From an uncultured Sphingobium sp. (GTDB lineage Bacteria > Pseudomonadota > Alphaproteobacteria > Sphingomonadales > Sphingomonadaceae), in the NCBI GenBank assembly GCA_913773715.1, contig CAJYHD010000094.1, positions 1-5,622 of the forward strand: a stretch of DNA of 5,622 nucleotides, in the 5' to 3' direction. Shown here piece after piece: positions 1-5,622 of the stretch. The translations under genes were made by a program, and so were the position numbers. The notes beneath the pieces were generated by a model, which was not told where the DNA came from, did not search any database, and saw only the letters and a list, made by a program, of their open reading frames with translations. How positions within the stretch are numbered: the stretch's first letter is position 1; each line of letters opens with the position of its first letter.

Positions 1-168
1 GAACAAAGCTGGCTGCTCGATAGCGATGGCCATTACATGCGCGTCGAACCGGGCGAGAAGCCGTTCAATCTCCACCGCTATTTCATGACCAATCCTTCGC
101 TATCAGGGCGGGGCGCCGCGTTCGATAATGAGTCGGTGCCGACGCTCCGTCTGCGCGGAAAGGCGTAG
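1..168 (+). CDS. ppk1: Polyphosphate kinase 1, C-terminal end (5' partial)
   Basis: Frame 1 is open from the first base to a TAG at 166-168, giving the last 55 residues of a protein whose start lies outside the window. The stretch around residues 15-37 (VEPGEKPFNLHRYFMTNPSL, then SGRG) is the typical C-terminal tail of alphaproteobacterial polyphosphate kinase 1. That enzyme reversibly transfers the ATP gamma-phosphate onto inorganic polyphosphate chains in the cytoplasm. The catalytic histidines and the N, head and C1 domains lie upstream and cannot be checked here. The ppx gene follows after 9 nt, which supports the call because ppk and ppx are often co-transcribed. The identification comes from the tail sequence plus context, without an alignment. 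Confidence 0.85.
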   Translation, partial: EQSWLLDSDGHYMRVEPGEKPFNLHRYFMTNPSLSGRGAAFDNESVPTLRLRGKA

Positions 169-177
169 GGCGCTTCC

Positions 178-1695
178 ATGAACTCGATGCTCAGCCGGGT
201 GCGCGCCGCCGCCGAAAGCATGGTGGGGGTCGCGCCGCACGTCCGCACCGCGATTATCGACATCGGCTCCAACAGCGTGCGCCTCGTCGTCTATGACGGG
301 CCGCCGCGTATCCCGTTCATCCTCTTCAATGAGAAGGTGATGGCGGGCCTCGGCGCATCGCTGGCCAAGACCGGCGCGATCGAACCCGAAGCGATGGAGC
401 GCGGCCTGTCTGCCGTCGCCCGCTTCGCCCACCTTTGCCGCGAAATGAAGGTCGCGCATATCCGCTGCGTTGCCACCGCCGCCGTGCGCGACGCCAGCAA
501 CGGGCCGGACTTCATCGCCCGTTCCGCGGAGATGGGCGTGACCGTCGAACTGCTCTCCGGCGCGCAAGAGGCGGTCGGCGCGGCGATGGGTGTGCTGTCC
601 GGCATCCCCGGTGCGAACGGCATCGTCGGCGACCTCGGCGGCGGCAGTCTCGAACTCGCCCGCGTCCGCGACGGCGATGTGCATGAGACGATCTCGTTGC
701 CCTTGGGCGTCCTGCGCCTGCCACAGATCCGCGCCAAGGGGTCGGCAGTGCTGGAACGGCTGGTGCGCAAGATGCTGAGCCGCGCGGGTTGGCAGGTCGA
801 ACCGGGCCTCCCCTTCTACATGGTCGGCGGATCGTGGCGCGCGCTCGCCCGCATCGATATGCAACTGACGCATTTCGAGCTGCCCGTCGTCCATCAATAT
901 GCGATGCCGGCCCCACGCGCGGCGCGCCTGACCCGCATGGTCAGCCATGTCGATCGCGCCCGGCTAAAGGAAATTCCCGGCATGAGCGCCACGCGCGTGC
1001 CGACGCTGGTCGACGCCGCTGCGCTCCTCTCGGTGGTGGTACGGCATCTCAAATCCAGCAACCTCGTGGTTTCGGCCTATGGTCTGCGCGAAGGGCTGCT
1101 CTACGAAGCGCTACCAGATGATCTGCGGGCGCAGGACCCGCTGCTGGTCGCCGCCGAGGCGGAGGGGGAGGCGCAGGCGCGTTGTCGTGGCCATGGCGAC
1201 CGCATCGACAAATGGATCGCACCGTTGTTCAAGGATGACACGCCCGCCGCGCGCCGCATTCGCCGCGCCGCCTGCCTGCTTGCCGACGTCGGCTGGCGCG
1301 CGAACCCTGACTTCCGCGCCGAGCGCGGGGTGGAGATCGCGCTGCACAGCAACTGGGTCGGCATCACGGCGGAGGAACGCGCGATGCTGGCGCAGGCGCT
1401 GCACAGCCATTTCGGCGGCGGATCGTCGGCGACGCCCGCACTCGCACGCCTCGCCAGCCCGCAGGCGCTCGGCCGCGCCTGCCTCTGGGGGCTTGCCATC
1501 CGTCTGGCGCAGCGTCTGTCGGGCGGCGTCGAGCGGCCGCTGACGCATTCGCATCTCGCCTGGGTCGACGGCGTCATCGAACTGCGCCTCGACCCGCAGG
1601 ATGCCGCGCTCGGCGGCGAAGTGGTGGAACGCCGCCTGCGCAACCTCGCCAACGCGATGGACGTCAAATATCGGCTGATCCCGGTGGAGGCGTAA
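178..1695 (+). CDS. ppx: Exopolyphosphatase (Ppx/GppA family)
   Basis: This 505-residue protein belongs to the Ppx/GppA phosphatases of the ASKHA (actin-like ATPase) fold. They release phosphate processively from the ends of polyphosphate, opposing Ppk. Visible motifs are the first phosphate loop DIGSNSVRL (28-36), ATAAVRDASNG (99-109), the SGAQEA segment with the likely catalytic Glu131, the second phosphate loop GDLGGGSLEL (151-160), VGGSWRALA (216-224) and GLREGLLYE (302-310). The region from about 330 to the end is the C-terminal HD-like domain. Its usual HD metal ligands are absent (LLADVGWRANPDF at 367-379), as I recall being common in alphaproteobacterial Ppx. The ATG at 178 lies 9 nt after the ppk stop, behind a weak AGGG-type site. 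ATGs at 187 and 220 are alternatives, since about 25 residues precede the first motif. GppA-like (pppGpp) activity cannot be excluded from sequence. Confidence 0.93.
   Translation: MNSMLSRVRAAAESMVGVAPHVRTAIIDIGSNSVRLVVYDGPPRIPFILFNEKVMAGLGASLAKTGAIEPEAMERGLSAVARFAHLCREMKVAHIRCVATAAVRDASNGPDFIARSAEMGVTVELLSGAQEAVGAAMGVLSGIPGANGIVGDLGGGSLELARVRDGDVHETISLPLGVLRLPQIRAKGSAVLERLVRKMLSRAGWQVEPGLPFYMVGGSWRALARIDMQLTHFELPVVHQYAMPAPRAARLTRMVSHVDRARLKEIPGMSATRVPTLVDAAALLSVVVRHLKSSNLVVSAYGLREGLLYEALPDDLRAQDPLLVAAEAEGEAQARCRGHGDRIDKWIAPLFKDDTPAARRIRRAACLLADVGWRANPDFRAERGVEIALHSNWVGITAEERAMLAQALHSHFGGGSSATPALARLASPQALGRACLWGLAIRLAQRLSGGVERPLTHSHLAWVDGVIELRLDPQDAALGGEVVERRLRNLANAMDVKYRLIPVEA
1686..1690 (+). 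promoter_or_regulatory. Ribosome binding site deciding the TTG start at 1700
   Basis: GGAGG sits inside the last codons of ppx, 9 nt upstream of TTG at 1700. No in-frame ATG occurs until residue 39, inside a conserved-looking block, so this site is the main reason to accept the TTG start. It also suggests translation of the downstream gene is linked to that of ppx. Confidence 0.7.
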
Positions 1696-1699
1696 GGCT

Positions 1700-2146
1700 T
1701 TGCGGCTCGTCTTCACCAAGGGTGCGGGAAAGCATGACGATCTGCTGATCGAACGCGACGACGTGCCGCCCCGGTCCATCGCCTGTCCCAAACAGGGGAT
1801 CATCCCGCATGACATGGTCCATTATGCCGTCGAGAGCGTCATCGCTCATCGCGGTTTCTGGACCATGGTGGCGGACGGGCAGGACGCTGACTTTACGATG
1901 GATGGCGCTGGCGACAGCGAAGAATCGGTGGAGCGTCTGGTCGAGACATTTCAGGCGGAGATGTGGGGCGGGAGGGTTCCTGTCGCCGACTTCCTCACCA
2001 CATATGAGCATGCCTGCGACGCGCGCGGCCATACTGCCATGCCCGTCTCAGCGGATGATATAGCGGCAATCCGCGAGCAGTTGGGCATGCTTGCGGTCCA
2101 GTGGGCTGGCGTCCCCGTCGGTGGCGCTCTTATGCTCGATCTCTGA
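1700..2146 (+). CDS. Conserved protein of unknown function
   Basis: A 148-residue soluble, acidic protein with no signal peptide or membrane segment, probably cytoplasmic. I cannot assign a function. The most distinctive part is residues 29-45 (CPKQGIIPHDMVHYAVE), where His37, Asp38 and His41 form an HDxxH pattern. I recall similar P-H-D-(L/M)-V-H-(Y/F) blocks in other uncharacterised proteobacterial proteins. The C-terminus (QWAGVPVGGALMLDL, 134-148) ends in a short Trp/Gly-rich beta-like tail. The start is TTG, supported by GGAGG 9 nt upstream and a gap of only 4 nt after the ppx stop, so it is very likely co-transcribed with ppk-ppx. This position hints at a link to phosphate or polyphosphate, but that is guilt by association. 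The HDxxH residues could bind a metal or be structural. The coding call is firm from context and start signal; the function is open. Confidence 0.8.
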   Translation: MRLVFTKGAGKHDDLLIERDDVPPRSIACPKQGIIPHDMVHYAVESVIAHRGFWTMVADGQDADFTMDGAGDSEESVERLVETFQAEMWGGRVPVADFLTTYEHACDARGHTAMPVSADDIAAIREQLGMLAVQWAGVPVGGALMLDL

Positions 2147-2186
2147 CAGCCGCTTCCATCTTTCCCCCCGATCCAAATCCCTGTAG

Positions 2187-2870
2187 ATGCCCGCGATGAC
2201 CACCGCCGCCCGTCCTCCGATCAGCCGCTCGCTCTTCTTCTTCTCCATCTTCTACGGCGGCATGGTCTGCATCGCCGGGGTGCTGGGGAACAAGCAGGTG
2301 TCGCTCGGGCCGCTGTCGGGCATCGGGCCGTGGTTCGGCCTCGGACCGCTGGCGGTGGAGGCGGGCATCTTCGCCTTCCTGCTGCTGGTGACAATTTCGA
2401 GTGCGGTGGCCGAACTTCATGGCCGACAGATCGCTACGCGGCTGGTCCAGATCGGTTTCCTGCCGCTCATCGCCTCGATCCTGCTGTCGATCGTCGTACT
2501 GGCCGCGCCCGCTGCTGGCGACATGGACCCGGCCAGAGCGCAGGCGTTTGCGTTGATGATGGGCGGTACGCCGCGCATCTGGGCGGGCGGCATCGTCGCC
2601 TACGGTATTTCGCAGACGCTCAACGTCACGCTGTTCGCAGCGCTCAAAGGGCGAGAGGGTGCGCGCCTGCTCTGGCTGCGCGCCGCGGTCGCCTCCATGC
2701 TCTCGCAGATCGTCGATACGCTGCTGTTCGTCAGTATCGCCTTCTACGGCATTTTCCCGATCGGCGAGTTGCTGCTGGGGCAGATGATGGCGAAGGTCAT
2801 GCTGTCCGCGATCCTCGTCCCGCCGGTCATCTATCTGCTGGTCGCGCTCGGTCGCAGGCTCGATCGCTGA
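2187..2870 (+). CDS. VUT/YhhQ-family membrane transporter (queuosine-precursor type)
   Basis: This 227-residue polytopic inner-membrane protein has about six hydrophobic segments, near residues 16-36, 52-74, 87-108, 130-153, 166-188 and 195-221. The central block matches the Vut_1 family that includes E. coli YhhQ (221 aa), an importer of queuosine precursor bases such as preQ0/preQ1: [10 protein letters not shown] (121-130), [19 protein letters not shown] (136-154), LWLRAAVAS (162-170) and SQIVDTLLF (173-181). Two positions usually acidic in the family appear changed: Ser72 before AELHG, and Asn146 in SQTLNV where an SQxxDV-type sequence is expected. Substrate is therefore uncertain. ATG codons at 2187 and 2196 are both possible, and neither has a clear Shine-Dalgarno. 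The gene lies 40 nt after the upstream hypothetical and 37 nt before argB. No queuosine synthesis gene or riboswitch is visible here. Confidence 0.82.
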   Translation: MPAMTTAARPPISRSLFFFSIFYGGMVCIAGVLGNKQVSLGPLSGIGPWFGLGPLAVEAGIFAFLLLVTISSAVAELHGRQIATRLVQIGFLPLIASILLSIVVLAAPAAGDMDPARAQAFALMMGGTPRIWAGGIVAYGISQTLNVTLFAALKGREGARLLWLRAAVASMLSQIVDTLLFVSIAFYGIFPIGELLLGQMMAKVMLSAILVPPVIYLLVALGRRLDR

Positions 2871-2872
2871 TC

Positions 2873-2896
2873 TTGCGGCATTGCGTCATTGCGCCT
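2873..2896 (+). repeat. Three TTGCG repeats at 8-nt period in the argB leader
   Basis: TTGCG occurs at 2873, 2881 and 2889, giving three consecutive 8-nt units (TTGCGGCA, TTGCGTCA, TTGCGCCT) between the transporter stop and the argB ATG. The repeat is directly visible. Its role is unknown: it could be chance, a protein-binding site, or part of a promoter. The first copy lies 17 nt before TATCGC at 2896-2901. Confidence 0.5.
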
Positions 2897-2907
2897 ATCG
2901 CGCGCGC

Positions 2908-3813
2908 ATGAACAGCAAGCACGCTCCCGATCCCGCCCTGCTGGCGAAGGCCGAAACCCTGGTCGAAGCGCTGCCCTATATGCAGCGCTATGCGGGCAAG
3001 ACCTTCGTCGTGAAATATGGCGGCCACGCGATGGGCGACCCGGAAGCCGCACGCGATTTCGCCGAGGATGTCGTGCTAATGAAGGCGGTCGGCATCAATG
3101 TGGTCGTCGTCCATGGCGGCGGCCCCCAGATAGGTGCGATGCTCAAGAAGCTGGGCGTCGAATCGACCTTCATCGGCGGACTGCGCGTCACCGACCGCGA
3201 AACCGCGCAGATCGCCGAGATGGTGCTGGCGGGGTCGATCAACAAGGAAATCGTCGGTTGGATCGCGGGTGCGGGTGGCCGGGCCGTCGGCATTTGCGGC
3301 AAGGATGGTGGTCTGGTCCTGTGCGAAAAAGTATTGGGCAAGCGCGAGGCCGATCCCAATTCGGGCATCGAGCGCAACGTCGATCTCGGCTTCGTCGGTG
3401 ACCCGGTGAAGGTTGATCGACGCATCCTCGACACGCTGGCGCGCGATGGCATCATTCCCGTGGTGGCCCCGGTCGGCATCGGCACGGACGGCCACACCTA
3501 CAACGTCAATGCCGACACGATGGCGGGAGCAATCGCGGCGGAACTGGGCGCGTCGCGCTTCTTCCTGCTGACCGATGTCGCGGGCGTACTCGACAAGCAG
3601 GGGCAGTTGCTGACAGACCTCAATCCCGCCGCGATCCATGAACTGGAGAATGACGGCACGATCAGCGGCGGCATGATCCCCAAGCTCGAAACCTGTGTTC
3701 GCGCAGTCGAGGGCGGGGTGGACGCCGCCGTCATCCTCGACGGCCGGGTGCCGCACGCGATGCTGCTCGAAATCTTTACCGACAAGGGTGCGGGTACGCT
3801 CGTCCACAAATAA
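2908..3813 (+). CDS. argB: Acetylglutamate kinase
   Basis: A 301-residue amino-acid-kinase-family enzyme that phosphorylates N-acetyl-L-glutamate with ATP, the second step of arginine biosynthesis in the cytoplasm. Visible motifs are [11 protein letters not shown] (33-43, phosphate-binding Lys36), [11 protein letters not shown] (66-76), GGLRVTD (90-96), [10 protein letters not shown] (128-137), [17 protein letters not shown] (199-215), [11 protein letters not shown] (220-230), SGGMIPKLE (253-261) and TDKGAGTLV (291-299). The N-terminal helix ending in [11 protein letters not shown] (21-31) is the feature I associate with hexameric, arginine-feedback-inhibited enzymes, so end-product inhibition is inferred. 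I chose the ATG at 2908. An in-frame TTG at 2881 would add nine unconserved residues ([12 protein letters not shown]) with no ribosome site. No clear Shine-Dalgarno precedes 2908 either. Length and motifs are normal for the family. Confidence 0.97.
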   Translation: MNSKHAPDPALLAKAETLVEALPYMQRYAGKTFVVKYGGHAMGDPEAARDFAEDVVLMKAVGINVVVVHGGGPQIGAMLKKLGVESTFIGGLRVTDRETAQIAEMVLAGSINKEIVGWIAGAGGRAVGICGKDGGLVLCEKVLGKREADPNSGIERNVDLGFVGDPVKVDRRILDTLARDGIIPVVAPVGIGTDGHTYNVNADTMAGAIAAELGASRFFLLTDVAGVLDKQGQLLTDLNPAAIHELENDGTISGGMIPKLETCVRAVEGGVDAAVILDGRVPHAMLLEIFTDKGAGTLVHK

Positions 3814-3828
3814 GTCTGCCGACACGGT

Positions 3829-3854
3829 ACGCGCGTTGGTGGAATAACACGCGT
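3829..3854 (+). other. Imperfect inverted repeat downstream of argB
   Basis: ACGCGCGTT (3829-3837) pairs with AACACGCGT (3846-3854), giving eight of nine base pairs around an 8-nt loop, 15 nt after the argB stop. No T run follows (the next bases are CCGGCTTGTGG), so it is not a canonical intrinsic terminator. It could be a weak or Rho-assisted 3' end hairpin, an operator, or chance in GC-rich DNA. Confidence 0.35.
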
Positions 3855-3864
3855 CCGGCTTGTG

Positions 3865-3877
3865 GCGGGCCGCCCGC
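3865..3877 (+). other. GC-rich inverted repeat upstream of yggT
   Basis: GCGGGC (3865-3870) and GCCCGC (3872-3877) are perfect inverted arms around one base. As RNA this could fold as a 5-bp stem with a CCG loop. It lies about 40 nt before the yggT start. Together with the preceding hairpin it fills the only intergenic region over 100 nt in the window, where a terminator of argB or a promoter for yggT-folD would be expected. I cannot identify convincing -35/-10 boxes: TTGCGG at 3878 with ATTTAC 17 nt later is only a weak fit. Confidence 0.3.
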
Positions 3878-3906
3878 TTGCGGTAGAGCAGCGCCCAGGC
3901 ATTTAC

Positions 3907-3910
3907 GGAG
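3907..3910 (+). promoter_or_regulatory. Ribosome binding site for the YggT-family gene
   Basis: GGAG lies 5 nt before ATG 3916. It favours this ATG over an in-frame GTG at 3862, which would add 18 residues encoded partly by the inverted repeat and unlike the family. Confidence 0.65.
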
Positions 3911-3915
3911 ACCCC

Positions 3916-4206
3916 ATGGGCTACGCGCTTTATCAGATCATCGTCATCCTTCTCGACGTGCTGTGGTGGATCATCATCATCCAGGCGGTCATGAGCTGGC
4001 TGATCGCGTTCAACGTGGTCAACACAGGCAACGATTTCGTCCGCACCGTCCTGATCGCGCTCGATCGCATGACCGCGCCGATCTACAATCCCATCCGGCG
4101 CGTTCTGCCCGATCTCGGTGCGCTCGACCTGTCGCCCATGGTCGTGCTGCTCGCCATTCTCATCATCCGCCAAGCGATCCTGCCCCCGCTCTTCGGGCTG
4201 GTGTGA
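3916..4206 (+). CDS. YggT-family integral membrane protein
   Basis: A 96-residue protein with two hydrophobic segments, about residues 5-33 and 74-94, flanking a short polar loop, so an inner-membrane protein. The sequence matches the small YggT family: QAVMSWLIAFNVVN (23-36), APIYNPIRRVLPDLG (54-68) and LDLSPMVVLLAILIIRQ (70-86). The family is widespread in bacteria and plastids. Members have been linked to cell division, membrane organisation and osmotic tolerance, but the biochemical role is not settled. The start at ATG 3916 is supported by GGAG 5 nt upstream and by family length. It sits 40 nt before folD, on the same strand, and probably shares its transcript. The DUF167/YggU gene that often accompanies yggT is not present in that gap. 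Confidence 0.9.
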   Translation: MGYALYQIIVILLDVLWWIIIIQAVMSWLIAFNVVNTGNDFVRTVLIALDRMTAPIYNPIRRVLPDLGALDLSPMVVLLAILIIRQAILPPLFGLV

Positions 4207-4246
4207 CGCTGCGGTCGGGCCATCACAACAAACGGGTTGAAGCATC

Positions 4247-5140
4247 ATGACCATCGGCAAGATCATCGACGGCAAGGCGTTCGCCGCCACGTTGCGGGAG
4301 CGGGTGGCCGAGGGCGTCACCGGCTTCGTCGAACAGGCGGGTCGCAAACCCGGCCTCGCCGTCGTGCTAGTGGGCGAAGATCCGGCGAGCAGCGTCTATG
4401 TCCGGTCCAAGGGCAAGATGACGGTGGCCGTCGGTATGGAAAGTTTCGAGTTCAAGCGGCCCGAGACGATCGGCGAGGACGATCTGCTCGACCTCATCGA
4501 AGAGCTCAACCATGACGATCGGGTCGACGGCATCCTCGTCCAGTTGCCATTGCCCAGGCATATCGACGAAGCCGCCGTCATCGCCGCGATCGATCCGGCG
4601 AAGGATGTCGATGGCTTTCACGTCATCAATTCGGGCAAGTTGGCGACCGGGCAGGAGGCGCTGGTCCCCTGCACGCCGCTCGGCTGCCTGATGTTGCTGA
4701 AGGATGAGCTGGGCGATCTTTCCGGCCTCGAAGTCGTGGTCATCGGCCGCTCCAACATCGTCGGCAAGCCTATGGCGCAGCTGCTGCTGGGCGAAAGCTG
4801 CACGGTCACCATCGCGCACAGCCGCACCCGCGACCTCGCCAGCGTCGTCCATCGCGCCGACATCGTCGTCGCGGCCGTGGGCCGGGCCGAGATGGTCAAG
4901 GGCGAATGGATCAAGCCCGGCGCGACGGTGATCGACGTCGGCATCAACCGCGTCGCCGATACCGAAGACGGCAAGAGCCGGATCGTCGGCGACGTCGCGA
5001 CCGTCGAAGCGCTCGCCCATGTCCGCGCCATCACGCCGGTGCCGGGCGGCGTCGGCCCGATGACGATCGCCGTGCTGCTGCGCAACACGCTGGTCGCGGC
5101 GCATGCGCGGGCGGGATTGCCCAAGCCGGAGGAGCTGTGA
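4247..5140 (+). CDS. folD: Bifunctional methylenetetrahydrofolate dehydrogenase / methenyltetrahydrofolate cyclohydrolase
   Basis: A 297-residue cytoplasmic enzyme that oxidises 5,10-methylene-THF with NADP+ to methenyl-THF and hydrolyses that to 10-formyl-THF, supplying one-carbon units for purines and initiator formyl-Met-tRNA. The catalytic segment [10 protein letters not shown] (49-58) has Tyr51 and Lys55, matching the known Tyr50/Lys54 of the E. coli enzyme. [10 protein letters not shown] (94-103) contains Gln99, and KDVDGFH (119-125) contains Asp122. The Rossmann NADP site is [19 protein letters not shown] (163-181), followed by TIAHSRT (188-194), VIDVGINR (228-235) and the C-terminal signature [11 protein letters not shown] (263-273). 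One small deviation is Val126 after DGFH, where Pro is more usual. Length is normal. The Shine-Dalgarno before ATG 4247 is weak (GAAG at about 4239). The next gene overlaps its stop by 4 nt. Confidence 0.97.
   Translation: MTIGKIIDGKAFAATLRERVAEGVTGFVEQAGRKPGLAVVLVGEDPASSVYVRSKGKMTVAVGMESFEFKRPETIGEDDLLDLIEELNHDDRVDGILVQLPLPRHIDEAAVIAAIDPAKDVDGFHVINSGKLATGQEALVPCTPLGCLMLLKDELGDLSGLEVVVIGRSNIVGKPMAQLLLGESCTVTIAHSRTRDLASVVHRADIVVAAVGRAEMVKGEWIKPGATVIDVGINRVADTEDGKSRIVGDVATVEALAHVRAITPVPGGVGPMTIAVLLRNTLVAAHARAGLPKPEEL
5128..5134 (+). promoter_or_regulatory. Ribosome binding site for the gene overlapping folD
   Basis: GGAGGAG encodes the last folD residues (PEEL region) and ends 2 nt before GTG 5137; its GGAGG core is 4 nt away. 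Together with the GTGA overlap of start and stop codons, this points to translational coupling with folD and supports the GTG start. Confidence 0.65.
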
Positions 5141-5622
5141 AGGCGCGGCTGGCCCTGCTTGTTGTGGCGGCGACGGCGCTGGTCGCCGCGAAGCCGCCGA
5201 TGCGGTTCCAGCCTGATCCCAGTTCCGTCATTGCCGCCGAGATTGCGTTCAACCGCTTGGCGAAGGAGAAGGGTCAGTGGACCGCCTTCCGCGAGACCGC
5301 TGCCGATGACGCCGTGATGTTCATGCCGCAGAAGGTCGTCGCGCGCGACTGGCTCAAGGGGCGCGCCGATCCCCCTGCGCCGGTAAGCTGGGCGCCTTCG
5401 ACCGTCTATGTCGCCTGCGATGGCAATCTCGCCGCCAGCACCGGCAACTGGACGCGACCGGACGGATCAGTCGGCTATTTCACCACGATCTGGCGGCGGG
5501 ACAAGAAAGGCCGCTGGAAATGGATCCTCGACCATGGAGACACGCTGTCCACCCCGCGTGCCGCGCCCGATTTCATGACCGGCAAGGTCGCGACCTGCAA
5601 GCGTGGGCATCGTACCGAAGCC
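5137..5622 (+). CDS. Secreted NTF2-like (DUF4440/SnoaL-type) protein, 3' partial
   Basis: The frame starting with GTG at 5137 stays open for 162 codons to the window end, so the C-terminus is missing. Residues 1-18 ([18 protein letters not shown]) form a classic signal peptide: a basic start, a hydrophobic core, and a small-residue cleavage site near Ala17-Ala18. The product is therefore probably periplasmic. The mature part resembles NTF2-like DUF4440 domains: an N-terminal helix with [14 protein letters not shown] (33-46) and [12 protein letters not shown] (53-64), then beta strands [17 protein letters not shown] (90-106), [22 protein letters not shown] (114-135, a typical W-K-W-I-L-D-x-G-D end). 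Such domains are binding or enzymatic scaffolds of diverse function, so no reaction is assigned. It overlaps folD by 4 nt with GGAGGAG upstream, so co-translation is likely. A later start at ATG 5200 would lose the signal peptide and is disfavoured. Confidence 0.8.
   Translation, partial: MKARLALLVVAATALVAAKPPMRFQPDPSSVIAAEIAFNRLAKEKGQWTAFRETAADDAVMFMPQKVVARDWLKGRADPPAPVSWAPSTVYVACDGNLAASTGNWTRPDGSVGYFTTIWRRDKKGRWKWILDHGDTLSTPRAAPDFMTGKVATCKRGHRTEA

Noticed and set aside
103..948. A 281-codon open frame on the - strand opposite the ppk end and ppx
   Set aside because: Antisense shadow of ppx with low-complexity Arg/Ala/His/Asp composition and no recognisable domain.
1111..1815. A 234-codon open frame on the - strand opposite the ppx 3' part and the next gene
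   Set aside because: Antisense to well-supported genes, with composition typical of a GC-driven spurious frame.
2143..2186. CTGACA near the end of the hypothetical gene as a -35 box for the VUT gene
   Set aside because: No -10-like hexamer lies at 16-18 nt spacing; that stretch is a C-rich tract.
2881..2907. In-frame TTG extension of argB
   Set aside because: It adds nine residues unlike the family, has no ribosome site, and overlaps the TTGCG repeat. ATG 2908 gives the normal length.
3830..3910. Possible tRNA or small RNA in the argB-yggT spacer
   Set aside because: No cloverleaf, T-loop (GGTTCRANYCC) or acceptor pairing could be found, only the two short inverted repeats.
3862..3915. In-frame GTG extension of the YggT gene
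   Set aside because: The extra 18 residues are not family-like, and GGAG at 3907-3910 clearly serves ATG 3916.
3076..4347. A 423-codon open frame on the - strand opposite argB, yggT and the start of folD
   Set aside because: It lies antisense to three genes with clear family motifs. Its His/Asp/Arg-rich composition is what GC-rich codon bias produces on the opposite strand. No family is recognisable.
4367..5104. A 245-codon open frame on the - strand opposite folD
   Set aside because: Fully antisense to folD; Asp/Arg/His-rich with no domain.

Overview
This is a GC-rich, densely packed chromosomal stretch with every supported gene on the + strand. The protein sequences and gene order look like a sphingomonad (alphaproteobacterium, Sphingomonas/Sphingobium type). 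That assignment rests on recognition of the protein families, not on a database search. I see no mobile element, CRISPR array, tRNA or rRNA.

Layout: (1) positions 1-168 hold the last 55 codons of polyphosphate kinase ppk1, followed after 9 nt by a complete exopolyphosphatase (ppx, 178-1695). After 4 more nt comes a small conserved protein of unknown function (1700-2146, TTG start with a strong Shine-Dalgarno). These three look like one transcription unit centred on polyphosphate turnover. (2) Positions 2187-2870 encode a six-segment membrane protein of the VUT/YhhQ family (queuosine-precursor-type transporter), divergent at two usually acidic positions. (3) argB (2908-3813) encodes N-acetylglutamate kinase of arginine biosynthesis. 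A three-copy 8-nt-period TTGCG repeat lies in its short leader. (4) A 102-nt intergenic region with two inverted repeats separates argB from a YggT-family membrane protein (3916-4206) and folD (4247-5140), the bifunctional one-carbon folate enzyme. (5) A secreted NTF2-like/DUF4440-type protein starts at 5137, overlapping the folD stop by 4 nt, and runs off the window end.

The genes work in separate housekeeping processes: polyphosphate synthesis and hydrolysis, uptake of a base or queuosine precursor, arginine biosynthesis, and folate-linked C1 metabolism. Tight spacing suggests shared transcription within ppk-ppx-hypothetical and folD-NTF2.

I find no convincing evidence of a new multi-gene system. 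The items most worth a second look are the uncharacterised protein after ppx, the divergent VUT transporter, the argB leader, and the secreted protein coupled to folD.
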